Source of the DNA: Chloroflexota bacterium
GTDB lineage: Bacteria > Chloroflexota > UBA6077 > JAJPHF01
Length of the DNA stretch: 33,304 nucleotides
Direction: 5' to 3'
Assembly (NCBI GenBank): GCA_019686175.1
Contig: JADGHJ010000012.1
Span: 1-33,304, forward strand
The position numbers were made by a program, and so were the translations under genes. This document shows positions 16,411 through 24,761 of the stretch, in pieces (the stretch's first letter is position 1; every line of letters begins with the position of its first letter). The notes beneath the pieces were generated by a model. That model was not told the DNA's origin, searched no databases, and worked only from the letters and a program-made list of their open reading frames with translations.

Positions 16411-17406
16411 TCAGCCCCCCGCCGCGCTACTCCCGAGGCCTGGCAAGTAGCTTCGATCGACGTAACGGGCCAGCTCAGGGCCCATCGGGAGCTGGTAGCC
16501 GAACTGGAGGCGCAGGTCGAGCACGCTCTGCAGGCCAGCGAGATCCAGCTCGGGCCTGACAAGCAGTTGATGAAGACGGTCTGCCGCCACCTCGGGGCTA
16601 ACGTTCAGCTCGGCAGCGAGCAGCCGCTGGGCCTCATCGGGATGGTCCGCCACCCATTGACGGCCCGCCCGCCAACCGCGCAAGAAGCCACGGACGAGAT
16701 CGCTGTTGGCCCGCGCCCAGGTACGGTTCACGGCGATCACCGTGCCCGGATAGTGCGGCAGGACCTCGCGCTGGTCGCCGAGATAGCGCAGGCCCGCCTC
16801 ACGCGCCCGGGCGTCCCATGGCGGGTTGAGGATACCGGCGACCGTATCGCCCTGCGTGATCGACGCGAAGCGCGCCTGCGTGGCGCCCACCGGCACGAGC
16901 GTGTAGTCGCCGCGCTCGAGATCAAGGCCCTGTGCCAGCAGGATCGCCCGCAGCACGAGCGCGAAGGCGGTGTCCACGGCATCCACCGCCAGCGGGCGGC
17001 CGCGGAGATCCTCCCAGCTCGCGACCTCGGGCCGCGCGAACACGGGCAGCGTCGGGGATGACTCGACCTGGGCGATCGCCACGATCTCCGCGCCCTCGCG
17101 GCCCGACCAGGCCAGCACGTTGTCGAACGCCGTGAACGCGATATCGTAGGTGCCGTCGCTAAGTCCGCGCATCTGGACGGTGGAGTTGGGAGTCACGATC
17201 AGCTCTACGTCCAGTCCCTCGACGGCGAACAGGCCGCGCGCTCGCGCCGCCACCGTCGCGGCGTCGGGCGTAAAGACGATCACTCGTATAGGACGCAGCT
17301 TCGACCCACCGCTCTCGCCAGACTGCTGCGACGGGCCTGCGGCCAGCAGCAGTGGTGTGAGGGGTGGTAGCCCGAGGAGCAGCACAACGAGCAGCAGGTG
17401 GCGCAT
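16411..17406 (-). CDS. ABC transporter substrate-binding protein (NMT1/SsuA-like)
   Basis: 331 aa; signal peptide; FTPDAATVAARARGLFAVEGLDVELIVTPNSTVQMRGLSDGTYDIAFTAFDNVLAW typical of NMT1/THI5-like solute-binding proteins. Confidence 0.87.
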   Translation of the reverse strand: MRHLLLVVLLLGLPPLTPLLLAAGPSQQSGESGGSKLRPIRVIVFTPDAATVAARARGLFAVEGLDVELIVTPNSTVQMRGLSDGTYDIAFTAFDNVLAWSGREGAEIVAIAQVESSPTLPVFARPEVASWEDLRGRPLAVDAVDTAFALVLRAILLAQGLDLERGDYTLVPVGATQARFASITQGDTVAGILNPPWDARAREAGLRYLGDQREVLPHYPGTVIAVNRTWARANSDLVRGFLRGWRAGRQWVADHPDEAQRLLAAELNVSPEVAADRLHQLLVRPELDLAGLQSVLDLRLQFGYQLPMGPELARYVDRSYLPGLGSSAAGG

Positions 17407-17436
17407 CGGGAGCCCTCCACAGCTTGCAGAATAGGG

Positions 17437-18255
17437 TCACCCTGTCCGAACGCCGGCGCGGATGCGGCGTGCGCCTACGTACAGCGCATCCAGCCGCGCA
17501 TTATAGTCGGCCGCGCGGGGATCGAGGCTCTCGATGCAAACGCCGCGCGGCGGATCGCCCAGCGCGTGGATGAAGTGCGTGGCGTCTAGTGCCAGGGCGA
17601 CGTGCACCACACCCCCCTCGCGCGCGAAGAACAACAGGTCGCCGGCCGCGATCTCTCCACGCGGCACACTGGTTGGAAGCGCCGCCCACTGCTGGTCCGC
17701 GTCGCGGGGCAGCCGCACCCCGCACAACCGGAAGGCCAGCTGCACTAGCGCCGAGCAGTCGATCCCGTCGGTCGTGACGCCGCCCCAAAGATACGGTGCT
17801 CCCACCAGCGAGTGGGCCCAGCGCACGCTCTCCTGGGGAGGCCGTGGGGGGAACGGCCGCTCGCAGGGCGCGAGCCAGCCCGCCGCCCGAGCGATCGTGG
17901 CCACGCCCCCACCAGGCAGTAGCACTGCCACGTGCACGCCATCGGCGCTAGCAGCAGGCAGGACCGTGCCCAGGTAAGCGTGCCTCGGCGTGCCCGCCGC
18001 GTCGCCCTCCAGCTGGACGCGCGGCCGGGCGACCACGAAGACCTGGGTGCGCGGAGATGGCGACGGCGCCAGTGCGGCGCCGCGAACCCAGCCGCGGTAG
18101 TCGGGCAGCCGCACCAGCGCCCAACCCCCACGCCGCGCCTCGACCTCGACTGGACAGCCCAGCAGGGCCTGGGTCACCCGCTCCTCGTCAGGCCCTTCGC
18201 GCGGGTACGCCCACACGTCCACGACGCTGCACGCCACCGCCAGCGGCTCGGACAT
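17437..18255 (-). CDS. NlpC/P60 (C40) cell wall hydrolase with SH3-like N-terminal domains
   Basis: 272 aa; SVRWAHSLVGAPYLWGGVTTDGIDCSALVQLAFRLCGVRLPRDADQQW ... AAGDLLFFAREGGVVHVALALDATHFIHA (Cys/His catalytic motifs). Confidence 0.92.
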   Translation of the reverse strand: MSEPLAVACSVVDVWAYPREGPDEERVTQALLGCPVEVEARRGGWALVRLPDYRGWVRGAALAPSPSPRTQVFVVARPRVQLEGDAAGTPRHAYLGTVLPAASADGVHVAVLLPGGGVATIARAAGWLAPCERPFPPRPPQESVRWAHSLVGAPYLWGGVTTDGIDCSALVQLAFRLCGVRLPRDADQQWAALPTSVPRGEIAAGDLLFFAREGGVVHVALALDATHFIHALGDPPRGVCIESLDPRAADYNARLDALYVGARRIRAGVRTG

Positions 18256-18288
18256 CGTTCTCTCGATCGGTTCGGGCCTGCGCGGCTA

Positions 18289-18747
18289 TCAGGCCGCCGG
18301 TGCCGCGGCGGCCGCTCGCATAGCCGCTTCGATGCGCTCGAAATCGGCCGGGGAGATCACGTGCACGTTTCCCTGGAACGCCAGGTGCCAGTGCTCGGCT
18401 GGCCACTTACGCGGGAACTCTAGCTCGCCGAGCAGCCCCACAACCGGCACGTACCGCTCCTCGGGCAACACCACCACGGGCTCGATGCGCACGCGGAACG
18501 GATAGTCCTCGCCTTTCTTGCGGCCGTCCCACACGGGCGTGTGCTCCTCCCAGTACGGCGAGGTGATCGTCGCGGTGAAGGCGAACGCCTGGCGCCCGGT
18601 CGCGTACAAGACCATCCGATCGCCCGGCTGCATACGCTCGGCCTTCTTGCGATGCCGGCTCTTGATGCCTTGCATCGCGAAGCCCAGCGAGCGGGTAATG
18701 GCGATGTTTTCTGGCGAGGTGACGATCAGCCAGTGGTTCACAGCCAT
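18289..18747 (-). CDS. EVE domain-containing protein
   Basis: Start at M in MAVNHWLIVTSPENIAITRSLGFAMQGIKSRHRKKAERMQPGDRMVLYATGRQAFAFTATITSPYW; EVE/PUA-like fold pattern. The track start at 18771 seems too far upstream. Confidence 0.82.
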   Translation of the reverse strand: MAVNHWLIVTSPENIAITRSLGFAMQGIKSRHRKKAERMQPGDRMVLYATGRQAFAFTATITSPYWEEHTPVWDGRKKGEDYPFRVRIEPVVVLPEERYVPVVGLLGELEFPRKWPAEHWHLAFQGNVHVISPADFERIEAAMRAAAAAPAA

Positions 18748-18860
18748 CGGCGCTCTTCTCCTCCGGCGCACGGCACGAGATCTCGTCGCAGGCTACCACA
18801 GGGGGCAGTGCTGACGGCGCGCGAGCGCTGGAAGCGAGATGCGGTCGTGACGCGGACGTG

Positions 18861-19643
18861 CTACTCGCGATTCAGCAGCCGCGCCTCGGCACGGCGCGCC
18901 TCGCCTTCGAGCAGCTGCCAGATGCGCGCGGTCGCGGCTTGGAAGCCGGGGTGGGCCAGAGTTTCGGCGCTGCGCGGGCGTGGGAGATCGATATCCACGA
19001 AATCCTTGATGCGCCCCGGGCCGGCCGTGAGGACGACCACGCGGTCGCTGAGCAGGACCGCCTCCTCGATGCTGTGCGTGACGTAGACGACGGTCTTGCC
19101 CGTCTGCTCCCAGACTTGCAGCAGTTCGAGTTGCATCAGGCGACGGTTGAGCGCGTCGAGGTGCGCGAACGGCTCGTCCATGAGCAGCACCTCGGGATCG
19201 TTGGCCAGCGCCCGGGCGATCCCGGCGCGCTGCTGCATGCCGCCCGAGAGCTGGCGGGGGAAGAACTGCTCGAAGCCCTCCAGCCGCATCTTGCGCAGGA
19301 AACGCTGGACGATGCCGCGCCGCTCCTCCTCGGGGCGGCCGCGGAACTCCGGGCCGAGCCCGACGTTGCGGTCGACTACCCGCCAGGGCAGCAGGCGTGT
19401 GTCCTGCCAGACCATGGCCGTGCGCGTCTGCGCGCGCTGCTCGCCCAGGAACGCCACGCTGCCGCTCGTGGGCGCCTCGAGCCCGGCGATGATGCTGAGC
19501 AGGGTGCTCTTGCCGCAGCCGGATGGTCCCACCACGGCCAGGAACTCCCCGTCGCGCACATCGAGGGTGATGCCATCCAGCGCTCGCAGGCGGCCGCGGC
19601 CCGTGTTGAACTCCTTGACCACATCGACGAGTCGCACCAGCAT
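18861..19643 (-). CDS. ABC transporter ATP-binding protein (TauB/SsuB/NrtD-like)
   Basis: 260 aa; Walker A GPSGCGKSTLLSIIAG, signature LSGGMQQRAGIARAL, Walker B VLLMDEPFAHLDALNR, VTHSIEEAVLLSDRVVVL. Confidence 0.94.
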   Translation of the reverse strand: MLVRLVDVVKEFNTGRGRLRALDGITLDVRDGEFLAVVGPSGCGKSTLLSIIAGLEAPTSGSVAFLGEQRAQTRTAMVWQDTRLLPWRVVDRNVGLGPEFRGRPEEERRGIVQRFLRKMRLEGFEQFFPRQLSGGMQQRAGIARALANDPEVLLMDEPFAHLDALNRRLMQLELLQVWEQTGKTVVYVTHSIEEAVLLSDRVVVLTAGPGRIKDFVDIDLPRPRSAETLAHPGFQAATARIWQLLEGEARRAEARLLNRE

Positions 19644-19842
19644 TGCCGCCTCCTCGCTGGCCCGCGCCGGCTTCTACCGGCAGCGTGGAACACCCCCGCT
19701 CCTATAGCCGCGCGGTACACCCCGTGCCCGTCCCAGGATGCCGTGCCAAGCCGACGACTGATGTGCAAAGTATAGGGCCGAGCGGTGGTCCCACGCTGCT
19801 CGCACCTCGCCCCGTGGGCGTCGCGGCCAGCACGCCGGGCAG

Positions 19843-20817
19843 CTACAACCAATCCAACCGTTTGAACACGATCGTCATCAAGCCGGCCACTAGCAGCATC
19901 GCCAGGCAGATCGCCAGGAACGCGTGCGGCGTCTCCGCTGGCGGCAGGAACGACGCGGTGTAGTTCATCCCGTAGACACCCGCGATCAGTGTGGGCACCA
20001 TCACGATCAGCGTGAGCGCCGTCATGCGCTTCACCGTTTGGTTGAGTTGGTTGGACACCGCTGACAGGTACATGTCGAGGCTCGCCGCCAGCAGGTCCCG
20101 ATAGGTATCCAGCCCGTCCAGCACGCGCAGGACGTGGTCATAGACATCCACGAAGTAGGGCCGCATCGGCTCGGGGAACAGGGGTAGGTCGCGGCGGATG
20201 ATCTCGTTGAGCACGTCGCGCGTGGGCCCGAGCAAGCGGCGTAGGCGTACCACCGTCTTCCGCAGGGCGAACAGCTCGCCGACCACCGCGGCGTTCGGGC
20301 GCGGGTAGATACGCTCCTCCACGTCTTCGACCCACTCGGCGACCGCATCCTGGACCTGCATGTACTGATCGACCAGGCTGTCGAGCAGCGTGTACGCCAG
20401 ATAGGCGACGCCATCGCCCACCCGATTCACGCCGCGGCTCCAACGCCGGCGCGCTTCATCGATCAGCGGGAGCGGACCATCGTGCAGCGTGACCACATAG
20501 TTTTGCCCCCAGAACATCTGGAGTTCGCGCGTCTCGATCCGATGATCGTGCGCTTCGGCAGCGTACAGCACGATGAAGTAGTAGTCGGGGTACTGGTCGC
20601 ACTTGGGCCGTTGGTGGCGGTGCGCGGCGTCCTCCAGCGCCAGCTCGTGGAAGGCGAACTCCTGGCGCAGCAGCTCGATCTCGCGCGGGCCCGGATCGGC
20701 GATGTCCAGCCACAGCAGCGTGTTGGGCTGCTCCCGCAGGTCCGATATCGTCTCGACCGGCACCGCCTCTTGCCAGCCGTGTGCTGGCGATTCGACCGTC
20801 AGGTGCGAGCTACCCAT
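19843..20817 (-). CDS. corA: CorA family magnesium transporter
   Basis: C-terminal TLIAGVYGMNYTASFLPPAETPHAFLAICLAMLLVAGLMTIVFKRLDWL contains the GMN motif; start chosen at MGSSHLTVESPAHGW (track ORF extends to 20862). Confidence 0.9.
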   Translation of the reverse strand: MGSSHLTVESPAHGWQEAVPVETISDLREQPNTLLWLDIADPGPREIELLRQEFAFHELALEDAAHRHQRPKCDQYPDYYFIVLYAAEAHDHRIETRELQMFWGQNYVVTLHDGPLPLIDEARRRWSRGVNRVGDGVAYLAYTLLDSLVDQYMQVQDAVAEWVEDVEERIYPRPNAAVVGELFALRKTVVRLRRLLGPTRDVLNEIIRRDLPLFPEPMRPYFVDVYDHVLRVLDGLDTYRDLLAASLDMYLSAVSNQLNQTVKRMTALTLIVMVPTLIAGVYGMNYTASFLPPAETPHAFLAICLAMLLVAGLMTIVFKRLDWL

Positions 20818-20873
20818 GCGCCCTACGCTCGGAGCTGCCTCGAGGCTAGCGACAGGCGGCACACCGCGGCCGA

Positions 20874-21695
20874 CTACCGGTCCGCCTCGATCGGATGCTG
20901 CACGATGGGCCCCAGCGCCGCCGCCTCGCGCCCCAGGAGCCGACGCGCCACGGCGGCAAACGGCGCGGCGGGCCCTGTCGTGAAGCAGCGATTGGCGAGC
21001 TGCGCCGTCGACGGCGTGGAGGTTGATACCAAGCGCTCCACTTGCCGGACCACTCCTGCGTTACCGTCGAACAGGCGCACATTGGGACCGGCGACCGCCT
21101 GGACCAGCGGGGCGAGGAACACGTAGTGAGTACAGCCCAGCACCACCGCGTCCACCCCGGCGGCCACAGGTTCGGCCAGCGCCCGAACGACTAGGGCGCG
21201 GGTGCGCGGGCTGGCGAGGACCCCGGCCTCCACCTGCTCGGCCAGGCCAGCACACGGACGGGTCCACACTTGGACGTGCGGCGGCACTGCGGCGAGCAGC
21301 GCGGCATAGCCCAAGCCGCCGGCGGTTAGCGGCGTGACCAGCGCGGCGATCTGTCCGCTGGCGGTCGCCGCCGCGGCCGGCCGGATCGCCGGTACCGTCC
21401 CGACCACGGGGACCCCCGTCGCCGCGCGCACCTCGGCCAGGGCAGCCGTACCGATGCTGTTGCAGGCGGCCACGAGCAGGGTAGCGCCCTGTGCCACCAG
21501 CAACTGGGCAAGCGCTCGGGCTCGTGCGGCCACTTCAGCCGCCGAGCGGGCGCCATAGGGAAAAGCCGCCGTATCCGCCGCGTAGATCAGCGGCATCGCG
21601 GGCAGCGCCCGGCGTAGCTCGCGCCAGAGCGACAACCCGCCCACGCCGGAATCGAACAGCCCGATCACCGGCGGATCGGGGGCGACGCCTGGCAT
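20874..21695 (-). CDS. murI: Glutamate racemase
   Basis: 273 aa; PVIGLFDSGVGGLSLWRELRR, AACNSIGTAAL, LGCTHYVFLAPLV. Confidence 0.93.
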   Translation of the reverse strand: MPGVAPDPPVIGLFDSGVGGLSLWRELRRALPAMPLIYAADTAAFPYGARSAAEVAARARALAQLLVAQGATLLVAACNSIGTAALAEVRAATGVPVVGTVPAIRPAAAATASGQIAALVTPLTAGGLGYAALLAAVPPHVQVWTRPCAGLAEQVEAGVLASPRTRALVVRALAEPVAAGVDAVVLGCTHYVFLAPLVQAVAGPNVRLFDGNAGVVRQVERLVSTSTPSTAQLANRCFTTGPAAPFAAVARRLLGREAAALGPIVQHPIEADR

Positions 21696-21704
21696 CCCCG
21701 CCGC

Positions 21705-23399
21705 TCAGGCCGGGAGCGTCGGCCCGGTGACAGCCCCCTCGCAAGCAGGCCCGACGAGTTGCGCGTACTTGTACAGCGCGCCGCCGGCGTAGCGCGGCGG
21801 CGGGGGGCTCCACTCGGCCAGCCGGCGCTGGATCTCGGCGTCGTCCAGCTCCACGTCCAGCCGCCCGTGCTCGGCGTCCAGCACGATGATGTCGCCATCG
21901 CGCAGGATGGCGATCGGCCCACCCACCTGGGCCTCTGGCCCCACGTGGCCGACCATCAGCCCCTTGGTGGCGCCGCTGAACCGGCCGTCGGTGATGAGCG
22001 CGCACTCCTCGCCAAGCCCCTGCCCAACGAGGGCGGCAGTGGTGGAGAGCATCTCCCGCATCCCCGGCCCGCCCTTGGGGCCCTCGTAGCGGATCACCAC
22101 CACGTCGCCCGCCTGGATGCGCCGCTGCTCGACGGCGGCGAACGCCTCCTGCTCGCTGTCGAACACCCGCGCTGGCCCGCGATGCTGGAGCTTCTTGACG
22201 CCCGCGACCTTGATCACGGCGCCCTCTGGCGCCAGGTTGCCGCGCAAGATACGCAGCCCGCCCGTCTTGCGCAACGGGTTGTGCACGGGACGCAGCACCT
22301 CCTGGCCCGCCGGGGGCGGCGGCACGGTGGCCAGGTTCTCGGCCAGCGTGCGGCCCGTCACTGTGAGGCAGTCGCCGTGCAGCAGCCCCGCATCGAGCAG
22401 CACCTTCAGCAGGACCGGCACGCCACCGATCTGGTGCAGGTCGAGCATCATGAAGCGGCCGCCCGGCACCAGGTCGGCGATGTGTGGCGTGCGTTCGGCC
22501 ACCCGCTCGATGTCGTCCAGCGTGAGCTTGACCCCGGCCTCGTGCGCGAGCGCCGGGAGGTGCAGCGCGGCGTTGGTCGAGCCCCCGGTGGCGGCGACCA
22601 CCGCGATGGCATTCTCGAACGCCTTGGGCGTCAGGATATCGCGCGGGCGGAGGTTCATCTCCAGCAGGCGCATGACCTGACGACCGGCCTCCTCGGCGAA
22701 GTGGTCGCGGCTGGTGTCCTCGGCGGGCGGCGAACTGCTGCCGGGCAAGGCGAGCCCGATCGCCTCGGCCACACAGGCCATGGTGTTGGCCGTGAACTGG
22801 CCGCCGCACGAGCCGGCGCCCGGGCACGCGCTGCACTCCAGCTCGTACAGGTCGGCCTCGCTCATCCGCCCCGCGCTGACCGCGCCCACCGCCTCGTACA
22901 CGTCCTGGATGGTCACCGCGCGCCCGCGGAAGCGGCCGGGGAGGATCGTCCCCCCATAGAGAAACACGCTCGGCAGGTTCAGGCGCGCCATGGCCATCAG
23001 CATGCCGGGCAGGCTCTTGTCGCAGCCGGCCAGGGCGACGAACGCATCGTAGCAGTGGGCGCGGATCATGAGCTCGACGGAGTCGGCGATGACCTCGCGA
23101 CTCACCAGCGAGGCCTTCATCCCCTCGTGGCCCATGCCGATGCCATCGCTCACCGCGATGGTGACGAACTCGCGCGGCGTGCCCCCGGCCTGATCGACCC
23201 CGCGCTTGGCCGCCTGGGCCTGGCGACTGAGGGCCAGGTTGCAAGGGGTCGCCTCGTTCCAGCTGCTGGCGACCCCCACGAAGGGGCGCTGCAGATCATC
23301 GTCGTCGAGGCCCATGGCTCGCAAGAAGGCCCGGTGCGGGGCGCGCTCGATCCCGCGCGTGACCTCATGGCTGGGAAGCCTGCGTTCCGTCTGCACCAT
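21705..23399 (-). CDS. ilvD: Dihydroxy-acid dehydratase
   Basis: [91 protein letters not shown] at 23399 preferred. Confidence 0.95.
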   Translation of the reverse strand: MVQTERRLPSHEVTRGIERAPHRAFLRAMGLDDDDLQRPFVGVASSWNEATPCNLALSRQAQAAKRGVDQAGGTPREFVTIAVSDGIGMGHEGMKASLVSREVIADSVELMIRAHCYDAFVALAGCDKSLPGMLMAMARLNLPSVFLYGGTILPGRFRGRAVTIQDVYEAVGAVSAGRMSEADLYELECSACPGAGSCGGQFTANTMACVAEAIGLALPGSSSPPAEDTSRDHFAEEAGRQVMRLLEMNLRPRDILTPKAFENAIAVVAATGGSTNAALHLPALAHEAGVKLTLDDIERVAERTPHIADLVPGGRFMMLDLHQIGGVPVLLKVLLDAGLLHGDCLTVTGRTLAENLATVPPPPAGQEVLRPVHNPLRKTGGLRILRGNLAPEGAVIKVAGVKKLQHRGPARVFDSEQEAFAAVEQRRIQAGDVVVIRYEGPKGGPGMREMLSTTAALVGQGLGEECALITDGRFSGATKGLMVGHVGPEAQVGGPIAILRDGDIIVLDAEHGRLDVELDDAEIQRRLAEWSPPPPRYAGGALYKYAQLVGPACEGAVTGPTLPA

Positions 23400-23599
23400 C
23401 TCGGCCGTCCTCCTCACCCACCGACCGCGCCGCCGGTGCCCCTGGCCACGCCAGCCCGGACACTTGGCTTCGCGGCAGCTTCCACTATAGCAGGGCGTGG
23501 CGCCCCCTCGCAGGACGCCTTGCGGACCAGCAGCCAGCGCGGTATAAGCGGGGCACGAGCCGGACCGACCGGTGCGTCAGCACGGGGGAGGGGGTACGG

Positions 23600-24649
23600 A
23601 TGGTCGCGACGCAATCGTTCCTGACGCTGCCAGAGCTGCGGCGGGCCGCCAAGCGCAGTCTTCCGCCCGAGGTGTGGGACTACGTGAGTGGCGGCGCGGA
23701 GTCGGAGACCACGCTGCGCCGTAACCGCCGGGCGCTCCAGCACTACCAGTTCCGGCCCCGGGTCCTGCGCGATGTCCACGACATCGACCTAAGCACCAGC
23801 TTCCTGGGCATCCCCCTCCGCCTGCCGGTGATGATCGCGCCGATGGGCTCCATGTATCTGGTGCACCCGGAGGGCGACGTGGCGCTGGCCCGGGCAGCGG
23901 CGCAGGTCGGCTCGGTGCACTGGTTGAGCACGATGACCCACAGCGCGCCGGAGGACGTCGCCGCGGCTGCCGAGGGCCGCGTGATCTTCCAGCTCTACTT
24001 CCGCGGCGACAATGCCTGGGCCGAGGAGCTGATCCGCCGCATCGAGGCCGCGGGCTTCCGCGCGCTGGCCCTGACCGTGGACAGCGCCATGTACGGCCGG
24101 CGCGAGCGGGACCTCGAACGCCGCTACGACCCTCGCGGCGTCGGTAACCGCGTGCTCAACGTACCGCTGGACCGCGGCCTCCGGCAGACCAAGCTGAGCT
24201 GGGCCGATGTGGAGTGGCTGAAGAAGACCACCCACCTGCCGCTCATCCTCAAGGGCATCCAGTGCGCCGAAGACGCTCGTTTGGCGGCCGAGCACGAGGT
24301 CGCTGCGGTGTACGTCTCCAACCACGGCGGTCGGCAGCTCGACCACGCGCCCGCCAGCATCGAGATCCTGGCCGAGTGCGTCGAGGCGGTCGCCGGCCGG
24401 GCGGAGGTGATCGTCGATAGCGGCTTCCAGCGCGGCACCGACGTGCTGAAGGCGCTCGCGCTGGGCGCGCGGGCTGTGTGTGTCGGCAAGCTGGCCGCCT
24501 GGGGCCTGGGCGCGGCAGGGGCCGAGGGGGCGGCGCGCACGTTGGAGATCCTCGCCACGGAGTTGCGCGTGGCCATGGCTAACTGCGGCGTGAGGCGCTT
24601 GACCGAGCTGACCCCCGCGCTCGTGCGGCGCGTCTGCGATTGCCGCTGA
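23600..24649 (+). CDS. FMN-dependent alpha-hydroxy-acid oxidizing protein
   Basis: 349 aa; VWDYVSGGAESETTLRRNRRALQHYQFRPRVLRDV, LPVMIAPMGSMYLVHPEGDVALARAAA, YVSNHGGRQLDHAPASIEIL, VIVDSGFQRGTDVLKALALGARAVCVGK. Confidence 0.92.
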   Translation: MVATQSFLTLPELRRAAKRSLPPEVWDYVSGGAESETTLRRNRRALQHYQFRPRVLRDVHDIDLSTSFLGIPLRLPVMIAPMGSMYLVHPEGDVALARAAAQVGSVHWLSTMTHSAPEDVAAAAEGRVIFQLYFRGDNAWAEELIRRIEAAGFRALALTVDSAMYGRRERDLERRYDPRGVGNRVLNVPLDRGLRQTKLSWADVEWLKKTTHLPLILKGIQCAEDARLAAEHEVAAVYVSNHGGRQLDHAPASIEILAECVEAVAGRAEVIVDSGFQRGTDVLKALALGARAVCVGKLAAWGLGAAGAEGAARTLEILATELRVAMANCGVRRLTELTPALVRRVCDCR

Positions 24650-24761
24650 TCTCGCTGCGCGGATGTATCCAGTATCATGTGACGACAGCGCCCGCGACCG
24701 CTTGCCGTGTCGGTGTCCACGGCCGCCGGGCGGCTGACGGCTGCCGAAGGAGTAACAGTCG

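Noticed and set aside
21759-23624. 621-aa plus-strand ORF, and the 569-aa minus ORF 21535..23244, overlapping ilvD
   Set aside because: IlvD has full family signatures; the overlapping frames are compositional shadows (His/Arg/Gly-rich).
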